Shown in pieces: positions 1-9,107 of a stretch of 64,000 nucleotides of DNA. The DNA lies in NCBI GenBank assembly GCA_913061075.1, contig CAJXSK010000001.1:248001-312000 (forward strand). Reading direction: 5' to 3'. Every line of letters starts with the position of its first letter. Within the stretch, counting starts at the first letter, position 1. Source of the stretch: an uncultured Piscirickettsiaceae bacterium. GTDB lineage: Bacteria; Pseudomonadota; Gammaproteobacteria; Methylococcales; Cycloclasticaceae. Below the pieces are notes generated by a model. The model saw nothing but the letters and a program-made list of their open reading frames with translations, made no database searches and was not told the DNA's origin. Position numbers and translations under genes: made by a program.

Positions 1-467
1 TCTGTTTGAAGATTATTGGTGATACAACAGCATTCTCTGTTTCTTTACAAAAGAGAATTATCAAGGCGCAAACGCTTACCGAAAACAATACTGGTTTGAC
101 ATTAGTCATTGCGGCTAATTACGGTGGCAAATGGGATGTAGAGCAAGCAGCACAAGCGATGCTTGATGCGTCTCATCATCAAAAGCTCGATCAGGCGCAA
201 TATGCTGATTTAAATATTAATGATTTTTTGAGTACGGCCGGTATTATTGAACCAGATTTATTTATTCGGACAGGTGGTGATCACCGAATCAGTAATTTCT
301 TATTATGGCAACTAGCGTATTGTGAATTATATTTCACGGATGTTTTATGGCCTGATTTTGATGAGAGTGAGTTTGATTTGGCTATTCAAGATTTTTCTAA
401 CAGGCAACGAAGGTTTGGCAAAACAGGTGAGCAAGTTACAGATAAAGCCACGTCTAATAAGTCGTAA
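1..467 (+). CDS. uppS: Isoprenyl (undecaprenyl diphosphate) transferase, 5'-truncated
   Basis: The C-terminal part of undecaprenyl diphosphate synthase, which condenses isopentenyl diphosphate onto farnesyl diphosphate to make the C55 carrier for peptidoglycan and O-antigen. The reading frame is open from base 3 with no start in the window, so the gene begins upstream. About 154 of the usual ~250 residues are present. The hallmark TGGDHRISNFLLWQ block and the ELYFTDVLWPDF and NRQRRFG segments match the conserved C-terminal half of cis-prenyltransferases. It leads the classical uppS-cdsA-dxr-rseP-bamA order, 42 bases ahead of cdsA. An internal TTG at base 6 is only an apparent start. Confidence 0.97.
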   Translation, partial: CLKIIGDTTAFSVSLQKRIIKAQTLTENNTGLTLVIAANYGGKWDVEQAAQAMLDASHHQKLDQAQYADLNINDFLSTAGIIEPDLFIRTGGDHRISNFLLWQLAYCELYFTDVLWPDFDESEFDLAIQDFSNRQRRFGKTGEQVTDKATSNKS

Positions 468-509
468 ACTAATTAGTATATAGTCACTAAATTTCTTTAA
501 AATAATATA

Positions 510-1331
510 ATGAATTCTTTAGTCAAAAGGTTAATAACGGCAGCACTTCTTATTCCTGTCGTTATTTGGCTGGTTTTATATTCAACTGACATTACCTTCT
601 TGAGTGTATTAAGTGTGATTGTTTTTATTGGCGCGTACGAATGGGCCTCACTATCTGGAATCAAAAATAGGTTATTAAAAGCACTCTACTCTGTTACATG
701 TTTGCTGATAGCGGTTGCGAGCGTTTATTTAAGTACTGAATCACATCAATTGATCATGTATCTTATGCTAGGGTTTTGGTTAATAACCGTTGCCATGCTT
801 ATTACTATCCCAAATGTGTTGATGGGGGTTAACGCTAACGTTGTAACACTATCTTTATTAGGTGCCGTTATAATTAGTTCGACTTGGCTTTCTTTGTATT
901 TACTTCGCATTAGCTTTACGGACGGTAATTCATTATTAATGTATCTATTATTGTTAATATGGATTGCGGATAGTGGTGCATACTTTGCTGGTAGGGCGTT
1001 TGGTAAACATAAGCTTGCACCTGCGATTAGTCCGGGGAAATCAATTGAAGGTGTTTTAGGCGGCCTAATAGCTTGTTTTATTTTTAGTTACTTTGCCTTG
1101 GAATATATAGGCTATTCTTCCTCAGTGGTTTTCTTAGCTATTTCTTTAACAGTTGCTTTTGTGTCAGTTTATGGTGATCTTTTTGAAAGTTTAATGAAAC
1201 GAAAAGCTGGTGTAAAAGATAGTGGTTCTATACTGCCGGGACATGGTGGTGTGCTAGATAGGCTCGATAGCCTCATCGCAGCGGGCCCTTTCTTTGTTGC
1301 ATGCCTTTACCTTTTTGTTCACCAATTATGA
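510..1331 (+). CDS. cdsA: Phosphatidate cytidylyltransferase
   Basis: Inner-membrane enzyme that makes CDP-diacylglycerol from CTP and phosphatidic acid, the branch point for phospholipid synthesis. The 273 residues are mostly hydrophobic, with about seven to eight predicted membrane segments. The CDP-alcohol signature lies near residues 227-254 (SLMKRK, then KDSGSILPGHGGVLDRLDS) and carries the conserved Lys, Asp, His and Asp residues. Length matches the family. The stop codon overlaps the dxr start by four bases (ATGA), which suggests translational coupling. Confidence 0.97.
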   Translation: MNSLVKRLITAALLIPVVIWLVLYSTDITFLSVLSVIVFIGAYEWASLSGIKNRLLKALYSVTCLLIAVASVYLSTESHQLIMYLMLGFWLITVAMLITIPNVLMGVNANVVTLSLLGAVIISSTWLSLYLLRISFTDGNSLLMYLLLLIWIADSGAYFAGRAFGKHKLAPAISPGKSIEGVLGGLIACFIFSYFALEYIGYSSSVVFLAISLTVAFVSVYGDLFESLMKRKAGVKDSGSILPGHGGVLDRLDSLIAAGPFFVACLYLFVHQL

Positions 1332-2503
1332 AAGGAGTCTGCATTTTAGGCTCTACCGGTTCTATTGGGGTTAGTACGTTAGACGTATTACGTTTAAACA
1401 AAGATTTATATGATGTAATCGCTTTAACGGCTCACAAAAACATAAATCGATTGTATCTTCAATGTATTGAATTCAACCCGTTATACGCTGTTATTTCAGA
1501 CGAGAACTTGGCAAAACAGCTGTCTATAAAACTAAAAGACGTTGCTTCTAGGACGACTGTATTATCTGGGCAACAAGCTTTATGTGATGTGGTGAAGTTG
1601 TCGGATGTAAATATTGTTGTCGCAGCCATTGTTGGCGCAGCAGGATTGTTGCCGTGCTTAAGTGCAGCTGAATCTGGAAAGAGAATCTTGTTAGCAAATA
1701 AAGAAGCCCTGGTCGTATCTGGTGAGCTTTTTATGGACACGGTTAAATCTAATGGCGCTGAGTTGTTGCCTCTGGATAGTGAACATAATGCGCTTTTTCA
1801 ATGTATGCCAAGTGGTTATTTAACAGGGCAAAAAGCGGACGGTGTTCAAAAGTTAATATTAACAGCATCTGGCGGGCCTTTTTTAAATACAAGTATTGAT
1901 GATTTGAAAAGTGTGACACCTGAACAAGCTTGTGCCCACCCAAATTGGTCAATGGGTAAAAAAATATCCGTAGATTCTGCAACGATGTTGAATAAGGGCC
2001 TTGAGGTCATTGAGGCAAGTTATTTATTTAATACGCCCGCAACTGACATTGATGTTGTCATTCACCCACAAAGCATTGTTCACTCGCTTGTCGATTATAA
2101 AGATGGGTCTGTATTAGCCCAGCTGGGGAATCCGGATATGAAGACACCCATAGCACATGCGCTTGCTTGGCCTAACCGCATCGCGAGTGGCGTAGCGCGG
2201 TTGGATTTGACTAAGCATGGAACATTAACATTTTGTGAGCCAGATTTAGAGCGATTTCCTTGTTTAAAAATGGCGTTTGATGCGCAAAACGCGGGAGGTG
2301 TTATGCCTGCGATACTTAATGCTGCCAATGAGGTTGCTGTTGATTCATTTCTACAAGGTAGGTTGTCGTTTACTAATATTTCAAACGTTATAGAGCGTGT
2401 TATGAACAGTATGGAAAATCAAACAGCAGATTCAATTGAAAAAATCCTACAAATTGATGGTTTGGCTCGCCATGAAGCATCAACGTTGGTTGAGGCTATT
2501 TAA
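1328..2503 (+). CDS. dxr: 1-deoxy-D-xylulose-5-phosphate reductoisomerase
   Basis: First committed step of the MEP isoprenoid pathway: NADPH-dependent conversion of DXP to MEP in the cytoplasm. With the ATG at 1328 the protein has 391 residues. The NADPH loop GSTGSIG is at residues 8-14. The metal-binding LDSEHNALFQ segment is near residues 148-157. The NWSMGKKISVDSATMLNKG block is near 205-225, followed by VIHPQSIVHSLVDY. The frame stays open nine codons further upstream to an in-frame ATG at 1301, but the start at 1328 overlaps the cdsA stop as ATGA and gives the usual N-terminus. ispD and ispF of the same pathway lie at about 20.8-22.0 kb. Confidence 0.97.
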   Translation: MKGVCILGSTGSIGVSTLDVLRLNKDLYDVIALTAHKNINRLYLQCIEFNPLYAVISDENLAKQLSIKLKDVASRTTVLSGQQALCDVVKLSDVNIVVAAIVGAAGLLPCLSAAESGKRILLANKEALVVSGELFMDTVKSNGAELLPLDSEHNALFQCMPSGYLTGQKADGVQKLILTASGGPFLNTSIDDLKSVTPEQACAHPNWSMGKKISVDSATMLNKGLEVIEASYLFNTPATDIDVVIHPQSIVHSLVDYKDGSVLAQLGNPDMKTPIAHALAWPNRIASGVARLDLTKHGTLTFCEPDLERFPCLKMAFDAQNAGGVMPAILNAANEVAVDSFLQGRLSFTNISNVIERVMNSMENQTADSIEKILQIDGLARHEASTLVEAI

Positions 2504-3861
2504 TGAGCATCATTATTTCAATCTTATCATTTGTGGTTGCATTGGGTATTTTGGTGACTGTCCATGAGTTTGGCCACTTTTGGGTGGCTAGACGATGTGG
2601 TGTGAAAGTTCTTCGTTTTTCTGTTGGTTTTGGTAAACCCCTTTTGAGCTTTTATAGAAAGAATGATCCAACAGAATATGTCATCGCGGGTATTCCATTG
2701 GGCGGTTATGTAAAAATGTTAGATGAGTCTGAGTCAACAGTAGAATCCCATGAGAAACATATGGCATTTAACAATAAAACCCTCACTCAAAGAATATTGG
2801 TGGTACTAGCTGGCCCAGCGTTTAATTTTATTTTTGCAATACTGGCTTTTTGGTTAATTTTAACGATGGGCGAAAACGGCTTAAGGCCGGTTATTGGAGA
2901 GCTGGATAAAGCAGGTATTGCAATAGAGTCTGGATTGGAAATTGGTGATGAAATTACAGCAGTAAATGATCATCCGGCAACTATTTGGCGTGTCGCTAAC
3001 GGACTAATCTTAAGTGAACTTTTAGATTCAGGTTCCGTAGAGATAACAGTGCTTAAACCGGGTGGGAATATTGAAAAAAGACGCTTATCTTTTGGTGACG
3101 ACTTTTCAATTGAGCCTGAATTGTTAAATAAACGTGTTGGAATAAGCCCGCAAGTTCCGGCTTTATTGCCTGTTTTAAACGAGGTGCTTAAAGGCGAAGC
3201 GGCTGATAAAGCAGGTTTGAAAAACGGTGATATGATTTTATCAGTTGGCGAAAAACCTGTTTCAAGTTGGGCTGATTGGGTAAAGGTAACTCGGTCTAGT
3301 CCAAACATTAAGTTACCCATTAAAGTTGAACGGAAAGGAATAGTCATTTCAACGGATGTAACGCCAGCTGAAGTTAAAGAAGGTGGTGAGGTTTTCGGAC
3401 GAATAGGTGCATCTGTGTATATCGACGAGTCCATTAATGAGCAATACACTACGGAGTATTCTTTAGGCCCTTTGGATGGAATTGTTGAAAGTGCTCGATT
3501 AACAACTCATTACTCTGTATTGACGCTAAAAATGATTGGTCGTATGTTGATTGGCACAGCATCCGTTGAAAACTTGAGTGGCCCAATTAGTATTGCTAAG
3601 TACGCAGGCCAAACAGCATCTTTTGGGTTGATTCCTTTTTTAAAATTTCTAGCTTTCGTCAGCATAAGTTTAGGTGTAATGAATCTTTTGCCTATCCCAA
3701 TGTTAGATGGTGGTCATTTGCTTTTTTATATTATTGAAGGTATTCGGGGTAAAGCGTTGTCCGAACAAGTCATGCAAATGTCTATGCGGGTAGGTATGTC
3801 AGTTCTGTTCGCTGTCATGATATTAGCGGTGTTTATTGATTTGAGCCGCTTTTTAACATAA
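2503..3861 (+). CDS. rseP: RIP metalloprotease RseP (site-2 protease)
   Basis: Intramembrane zinc protease that cleaves the anti-sigma factor RseA after the first periplasmic cut, releasing sigma-E. It has 452 residues. The HEFGH zinc motif is at residues 21-25 in the first membrane helix, and the second zinc-site motif LDGGH is at about 401-405. Two PDZ-like domains lie between them in the periplasmic region. The start overlaps the dxr stop by one base (TAATG). Its presumed substrate, RseA, is encoded in the same window at about 52.3 kb, so both halves of the sigma-E pathway are present. Confidence 0.96.
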   Translation: MSIIISILSFVVALGILVTVHEFGHFWVARRCGVKVLRFSVGFGKPLLSFYRKNDPTEYVIAGIPLGGYVKMLDESESTVESHEKHMAFNNKTLTQRILVVLAGPAFNFIFAILAFWLILTMGENGLRPVIGELDKAGIAIESGLEIGDEITAVNDHPATIWRVANGLILSELLDSGSVEITVLKPGGNIEKRRLSFGDDFSIEPELLNKRVGISPQVPALLPVLNEVLKGEAADKAGLKNGDMILSVGEKPVSSWADWVKVTRSSPNIKLPIKVERKGIVISTDVTPAEVKEGGEVFGRIGASVYIDESINEQYTTEYSLGPLDGIVESARLTTHYSVLTLKMIGRMLIGTASVENLSGPISIAKYAGQTASFGLIPFLKFLAFVSISLGVMNLLPIPMLDGGHLLFYIIEGIRGKALSEQVMQMSMRVGMSVLFAVMILAVFIDLSRFLT

Positions 3862-3948
3862 ATGCATATAAAAGATTGAGTAGGTGTGGTGATTTACTTA
3901 TACTTCACTATCTAGATTAAGTTATTTTTCTAAGGTATTCCAACTGTA

Positions 3949-6246
3949 ATGAAAAAAATCAGCGCGTTATTATTGTTTGCCGTTTTGCTATTCTCGAACG
4001 CAGCCCTAGCGATAGAGCCATTTATTGTTAAAGATGTAAAAGTTAATGGTTTGCAGCGTATAACTGCAGGTGCAGTATTTAACGCGTTAACAGTAAAAGT
4101 TGGTGAGCAATTTACAGATGCAAAGTCTGAAAATGTTATTCGAGACCTTTTTCGAATGGGTTTTTTTAAGAACGTTGAAGTCAGTGAAAACAATCAAACG
4201 TTAATCATTGATGTTGTTGAGCGTCCGGCCATTACCAGTATTGATATTGAAGGTAATGATGATATTGAATCCGAAACGTTGCTGGAAGCATTTAAAGATG
4301 TTGGGTTGGCTATCGGGCAAGTGTTTAACCCATTAGTGCTAGATAAAGTTAAAAACGAACTGTTAACCCAATATTATAATAACGGCAAATACTCTGCGAC
4401 AGTTGATGCTAAGGTTACTAAGTTAGAAAGAAACAGAGTGTCTGTATTACTAGAAGTAGAAGAAGGGTCTGCTGCGAGTATTAAAAAGATTAATGTGGTG
4501 GGTAATAAAGCGTATACAGATGAAGAAATTCTAAAAGATTTTGAGTTAACTGGTCCTACGCTTATTTCGTTTTATACCAACAGCAACCAATATTCAAAGC
4601 AAAAATTATCGGCGGATTTAGAACGCTTAAATTCTTTTTATCAAGATCGAGGTTATATTAATTTTAAAGTTGATTCTACTCAGGTTACTATCAGTCCTGA
4701 TAAGCAAGGTATTTTTATAACCATAAATGTCAATGAAGGTAACGTCCATACAGTAAATGAAGTTAAGTTAGCAGGTGAGCTTATTCTTGCGCCTGATAAA
4801 TTAATACCGTTTGTTCTTGTTCAACCAGGGGATGTGTTTTCTAGAAAGAAATCGACGGAGACATCCGAAAACATCTCTACGATCCTTGGTCATAATGGGT
4901 ATTCATTTGCGAACGTAAATATGATTCCTGAAATTGATGATAACGCATCAACGGTAAAGATTACTTTTTTTGTTGATCCTGGCAAAAAGGTCTATGTGCG
5001 CCGTGTCATTATGGAAGGTAATACAAAAACAAGAGATGAAGTATTGCGCCGTGAAATTAGACAAATGGAAGCGTCAGCGATATCAACACTTAGCGTTGAG
5101 CATTCAAAGGCAAGGTTATCACGATTAGGCCATTTTGATGACGTGGATGTTGAGACCCCCGCCGTTCCTGGAACAACGGATCAGGTGGATGTTAAGTATA
5201 CAGTCTCGGAAAAATCATCAGGTAATATACTGGCAGGTGCAGGTTTCTCGCAATCTCAAGGGCTCGTGTTAAACGCGAGTATTAGTCAGAATAACTTTTT
5301 GGGAACTGGCAAGCGTGTCAGCGCAAGTTTCAACAACAGTGCTGTAAACACTATCTATAGCCTTGGTTATACGAATCCATATTACACAGTAGATGGTGTT
5401 AGCCGTGGATACAATATAAGTTACAGAACAACTGATTCAGACGAGGCGAACACAGCATCTTATACAACGGATTCATTTAATGCGGGTGTTAACTTTGGTT
5501 TTCCGCTGAATGAAACAGATAAGATTGGATTAGGCATTGATCTCGAATTTACTGAAATAGACCTTGGCTTTACTCCGTTAGAAGCTAATAGGCTGATAAA
5601 TGGACAAATTGCCAATTTTGTTTTAGATAACGGTGATTCATATACGAATTTAAAAGTATCTGGTGCCTGGGGTACTGATAATAGAAATAGGGCTGTTTTT
5701 GCCACTCGAGGTGGTTCAAAGAGGTTGTCAGGCGTTGTTACTTTTCCAGGGTCAGACCTTGAGTTTTATAAGATTTCATACAACCAAAAACAATATATCC
5801 CGATTACAAAGCACACAACATTATATCTAAACGCTGACTTCGGTTTTGGTGATTCATATGGTGATGCTGAGTCACTACCATTCTTTGAAAATTATTTTGC
5901 AGGAGGCAAGGGGTCTGTTAGAGGGTTTACAGATAATACGCTAGGCCCTAGGGATATCTTTAATGACCCTGTTGGTGGTAGTGTTAAATTGGTCGGTAAT
6001 GCAGAGTATATTTTCCCTGTTCCTTTCGCAGCAGAAAGCAAAACAGTTAGATTGAGTGCATTTATTGATGCAGGTAATGTTTATGATGACGAAGTGGATT
6101 TAGGTGCGTTAAGATACTCAGCGGGTGTTTCAGCTAAATGGTTGTCACCATTTGGAGCACTGTCGTTTAGTTTAGCAACCGCTTTAAATGATGAAGAGAA
6201 TGATGAACTTCAGGCTTTCCAATTCTCATTTGGTTCGGGTATATAA
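3949..6246 (+). CDS. bamA: Outer membrane protein assembly factor BamA
   Basis: Core of the BAM complex, which folds beta-barrel proteins into the outer membrane. It has 765 residues. The signal peptide ends around residue 21 (ALA before IEPF). Tandem POTRA domains follow to about residue 420 (including the KKINVVGNKAYTDEEIL and RRVIMEGNTKTRDEVLRRE segments), then a C-terminal 16-strand Omp85 barrel. The conserved barrel motif VRGF sits at about residues 657-660. The last residues end in a phenylalanine-rich strand (FQFSFGSGI). It lies 87 bases after rseP; I could not fix a promoter in that gap. skp follows 24 bases later. Confidence 0.97.
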   Translation: MKKISALLLFAVLLFSNAALAIEPFIVKDVKVNGLQRITAGAVFNALTVKVGEQFTDAKSENVIRDLFRMGFFKNVEVSENNQTLIIDVVERPAITSIDIEGNDDIESETLLEAFKDVGLAIGQVFNPLVLDKVKNELLTQYYNNGKYSATVDAKVTKLERNRVSVLLEVEEGSAASIKKINVVGNKAYTDEEILKDFELTGPTLISFYTNSNQYSKQKLSADLERLNSFYQDRGYINFKVDSTQVTISPDKQGIFITINVNEGNVHTVNEVKLAGELILAPDKLIPFVLVQPGDVFSRKKSTETSENISTILGHNGYSFANVNMIPEIDDNASTVKITFFVDPGKKVYVRRVIMEGNTKTRDEVLRREIRQMEASAISTLSVEHSKARLSRLGHFDDVDVETPAVPGTTDQVDVKYTVSEKSSGNILAGAGFSQSQGLVLNASISQNNFLGTGKRVSASFNNSAVNTIYSLGYTNPYYTVDGVSRGYNISYRTTDSDEANTASYTTDSFNAGVNFGFPLNETDKIGLGIDLEFTEIDLGFTPLEANRLINGQIANFVLDNGDSYTNLKVSGAWGTDNRNRAVFATRGGSKRLSGVVTFPGSDLEFYKISYNQKQYIPITKHTTLYLNADFGFGDSYGDAESLPFFENYFAGGKGSVRGFTDNTLGPRDIFNDPVGGSVKLVGNAEYIFPVPFAAESKTVRLSAFIDAGNVYDDEVDLGALRYSAGVSAKWLSPFGALSFSLATALNDEENDELQAFQFSFGSGI

Positions 6247-6270
6247 GTTTTTATTGAATAGGAGATTAAA

Positions 6271-6774
6271 TTGAAAAAAGTAACATACATATTAGCCTTA
6301 AGTTTATTTATTGTTTTATTTACAAACTTATCAGTAGCGGCTGATATAAAAATTGGTGTTGTTAACAGCGCTAGAATTATGGCTAAAGCCCCACAAGCTG
6401 GTAAAGCAACCGCAGCATTAGAGAAAGAATTTGCGCCACGTCAAAAACGTTTAATTGCTACGCAAAAAGAGATTAAAAAGCTAGATGAAAAGTTAGCTAG
6501 AGACGCTCAGTTAATGAGCGAAACTGAGAGCCGAAAATTACAACGTACCGTTCTTGAGAAAAAACGTGATTTGAAACGTGACCAAGAAGAATTTCGTGAA
6601 GATTTTAATCTAAGAAGAAATGAAGAGCTCACAAAAATTCAACGGATTATTGGTGAAGCGATTAAAGCCTTAGCAGAAGCAGAAAAATACGACTTAGTTC
6701 TTGCAGATGGCGTTATTTTTGCGAGTAAAACAGTTGATATAACAGGAAAAGTATTACAACGTTTGTCTAAATAA
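6271..6774 (+). CDS. skp: Periplasmic chaperone Skp/OmpH family
   Basis: Holdase chaperone that escorts unfolded outer-membrane proteins across the periplasm to BamA. The protein has 167 residues and starts with TTG, preceded by a clear GGAG ribosome site about seven bases upstream (AGGAGATTAAA). A signal peptide is predicted to about residue 23 (SVA before ADIKIG). The GVVNSARIM block and the long charged helical region (about residues 45-125, coiled coil) match OmpH. The position between bamA and lpxD is the standard one. Confidence 0.95.
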   Translation: MKKVTYILALSLFIVLFTNLSVAADIKIGVVNSARIMAKAPQAGKATAALEKEFAPRQKRLIATQKEIKKLDEKLARDAQLMSETESRKLQRTVLEKKRDLKRDQEEFREDFNLRRNEELTKIQRIIGEAIKALAEAEKYDLVLADGVIFASKTVDITGKVLQRLSK

Positions 6775-6786
6775 TTAGCAAATAAA

Positions 6787-7806
6787 GTGTCGGTGGATAT
6801 TACACTCAAGGCGCTTTCTGAAGAAATAGGCGCGGAACTAAAAGGCGATGGTGGGCATATTGTTAATGGTTGTGCGACCTTGACTGATGCAAACAAACAG
6901 CAACTGTCTTTTATTTACAATAAAAAATATACACCTGCATTGTTATCTACCAATGCAGGTGTTGTTGTTTTATCTGAGGGTTATGCGAACGATTGCCCAA
7001 CTAATGCGTTGATTGTAGATAATCCTTATCTAGCTTACGCACAAGCAGCAACAATCTTACATTCTTCTATTGTTAATGAGCGGTCTGTTCACCCGACAGC
7101 TGTGATTGCTGAAACAAGTGTCATGCCAACATCTTGTTACATTGGCCCACATGTTATTATTGCTGATAATGTTCAAATCGGCGAAGGGTGTTCAATTGGA
7201 GCTGGGGTTATTATTGGAGAAGGCGTTAAAATTGGTGATGATGCTCAACTATTTGCTAATGTCACACTCTGTAACCAAGTTAATATTGGTCACCGGGTCA
7301 TTGTTCATCCAGGTGCCGTTATTGGCAGTGATGGATTTGGTTTGGCTCCCAAACCAAATAAACAAGGTTGGCAAAAAATCCCTCAAATTGGCTCAGTACT
7401 GATTGGCGACGATGTTGAAATAGGTGCGAATACAACCATTGATCGCGGCGCATTAGAAGATACAATTATTGGTAATGGCGTTAAAATAGACAATCAAGTA
7501 ATGATTGCACATAATGTAATTATTGGCGATCACACTGCTATTGCTGGTTGTGCTGGAATTGCTGGTAGCACGACCATAGGCAAGCATTGTACGCTGGCTG
7601 GTGGTGTGGGGCTTGTAGGGCATATTAGTATTGCTGATGGAGTGCATATAACCGGCATGACGATGGTGACGCATTCAATAAAAGAACCTGGAGCATATTC
7701 ATCAGGCACGCCTTTTCAAAAGAACAGTGATTGGTTGAAGAATGCAGTACGTTTTAAACAACTAGATAGATTGTCCAGAAAAATTAATCAAGTATTAAAA
7801 AAATAA
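6787..7806 (+). CDS. lpxD: UDP-3-O-(3-hydroxyacyl)glucosamine N-acyltransferase
   Basis: Third step of lipid A synthesis, transferring a second 3-hydroxyacyl chain from ACP. It has 339 residues: an N-terminal uridine-binding domain, then left-handed beta-helix hexapeptide repeats from about residue 100 to 310 (repeats such as [16 protein letters not shown]). The conserved TTIDRGAL and [11 protein letters not shown] segments hold the catalytic histidine region. The start is GTG at 6787; a second GTG at 6793 is possible. Neither has a strong ribosome site, so the exact start is uncertain by two codons. Confidence 0.96.
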   Translation: MSVDITLKALSEEIGAELKGDGGHIVNGCATLTDANKQQLSFIYNKKYTPALLSTNAGVVVLSEGYANDCPTNALIVDNPYLAYAQAATILHSSIVNERSVHPTAVIAETSVMPTSCYIGPHVIIADNVQIGEGCSIGAGVIIGEGVKIGDDAQLFANVTLCNQVNIGHRVIVHPGAVIGSDGFGLAPKPNKQGWQKIPQIGSVLIGDDVEIGANTTIDRGALEDTIIGNGVKIDNQVMIAHNVIIGDHTAIAGCAGIAGSTTIGKHCTLAGGVGLVGHISIADGVHITGMTMVTHSIKEPGAYSSGTPFQKNSDWLKNAVRFKQLDRLSRKINQVLKK

Positions 7807-7815
7807 AGGGTATAA

Positions 7816-8265
7816 ATGGAACACGATGATGTAAGAAGAGTAATGGAGTTCCTACCGCACCGTTATCCATTTTTGATGATTGATCGAATCGTAGAATTTG
7901 TGGAAGGGGAGCGCTTAATTGCTCTCAAGAATGTGACGTATAACGAACCTTTTTTTACGGGACACTTTCCGCATAACCCCATTATGCCAGGTGTTATGAT
8001 TTTAGAGGCCTTGGCGCAAGCTACGGGGTTGCTTTCGATGAAAACGCTAGATGCCCTAGGCAAGCCGTTTGGGGAATATTATTTAGTTGGTGTTGATAAT
8101 GCACGTTTCAAACGTTCCGTTGTGCCTGGGGATCAGCTCATGTTAGAAGCTGTTTTTAAAAAGAACCGGCGAAATATTTGGTCATTTAATGTACAAGCAA
8201 CGGTCGATGATCAACTTATTGTAACCGCAGATATAATGTGTGCATCAAAGGAGTCTACTAAATGA
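7816..8265 (+). CDS. fabZ: 3-hydroxyacyl-[acyl-carrier-protein] dehydratase FabZ
   Basis: Dehydrates 3-hydroxyacyl-ACP in fatty acid elongation and competes with LpxA/LpxD for the same substrate. It has 149 residues in a single hot-dog fold. The HRYPFLMIDR start, the catalytic His in GHFPHNPIMPG (about residue 50) and the Glu in LEALAQA (about residue 64) are intact. It lies nine bases after lpxD and overlaps lpxA by four bases, so the acyl-flux balance genes are translationally linked. Confidence 0.97.
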   Translation: MEHDDVRRVMEFLPHRYPFLMIDRIVEFVEGERLIALKNVTYNEPFFTGHFPHNPIMPGVMILEALAQATGLLSMKTLDALGKPFGEYYLVGVDNARFKRSVVPGDQLMLEAVFKKNRRNIWSFNVQATVDDQLIVTADIMCASKESTK

Positions 8266-9032
8266 TTCACAGTTCAGCGATTATTGATGCAACATCGAAT
8301 ATTGCAGATAATGTTACTATCGGGGCTTATACCGTTATTGGTGCTAATGTTTCTATTGATGAAGGGACTGTCATTGGCCCACACGTCACTATTAATGGGA
8401 CAACAACGATTGGTAAGAATAACCATATTTATCAATTTGCTTCTGTTGGTGAAGACCCACAGGATAAAAAATACGCGGGCGAGAAATCGTTTTTAGAAAT
8501 TGGTGATGAGAATATTATTCGTGAATTTACCACCATTAATCGCGGGACGATTCAGGATAAAAACACGACATCAATTGGCGACCGAAATCTATTAATGGCT
8601 TACTCTCATGTTGCTCATGATTGTGTTATTGCTAATGAAGTTATTTTGGCAAATGCCGCCTCATTAGGCGGGCATGTTCATATTGGTTCTTCAGTTATTC
8701 TAGGTGGTTTTTCAATCGTTCATCAATTTTGTCAGCTAGGTGAACACAGCTTTTCAGCGATGGGAAGTGCTATAACTAAGGACGTCCCTCCTTATGTAAT
8801 GGTTGGAGGCCGGCCCACTCAACCCCATGGTATTAATGTCGTTGGGCTTGAAAGAAGAGGTTTTTCTAAACAAGCAATTCTAGAAGTAAAACGAGCTTAT
8901 AAAATATTATATAAATCGGGTTTGAAGCTTTCAGTTGCAAGTGAACAACTAGAAGAAAAAGCCGAAAAAATACCTGAGCTGCAAGCTATGGTTGCATTTT
9001 TAAAGTCATCTAACCGCAGTATTCTTCGTTAA
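8262..9032 (+). CDS. lpxA: Acyl-ACP--UDP-N-acetylglucosamine O-acyltransferase
   Basis: First step of lipid A synthesis, in the cytoplasm. It has 256 residues. Hexapeptide repeats fill the first two thirds, followed by a helical C-terminal domain. The catalytic His lies in MAYSHVAHDCVI near residue 116-120. The GGHVHIG and VHQFCQLGEHSFSAMGSAI segments are typical. It overlaps fabZ by four bases. A 75-base gap to lpxB follows, containing a T-run but no convincing stem. Confidence 0.97.
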   Translation: MIHSSAIIDATSNIADNVTIGAYTVIGANVSIDEGTVIGPHVTINGTTTIGKNNHIYQFASVGEDPQDKKYAGEKSFLEIGDENIIREFTTINRGTIQDKNTTSIGDRNLLMAYSHVAHDCVIANEVILANAASLGGHVHIGSSVILGGFSIVHQFCQLGEHSFSAMGSAITKDVPPYVMVGGRPTQPHGINVVGLERRGFSKQAILEVKRAYKILYKSGLKLSVASEQLEEKAEKIPELQAMVAFLKSSNRSILR

Positions 9033-9107
9033 CATTCACATTAGGTTAGGTGTTTTTTTACTAGTTATATCCTTTCAAATGTTCACCCAAAAACATGGTG
9101 TGTTGTT

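Noticed and set aside
3862-3948. Sigma-E-type promoter before bamA
   Set aside because: I could not find a pair of -35 and -10 elements at proper spacing in the 87-base gap; the TCTAG at the centre lacks a partner.
9033-9107. Possible terminator between lpxA and lpxB (run of seven T)
   Set aside because: No stem of more than three base pairs precedes the T-run.
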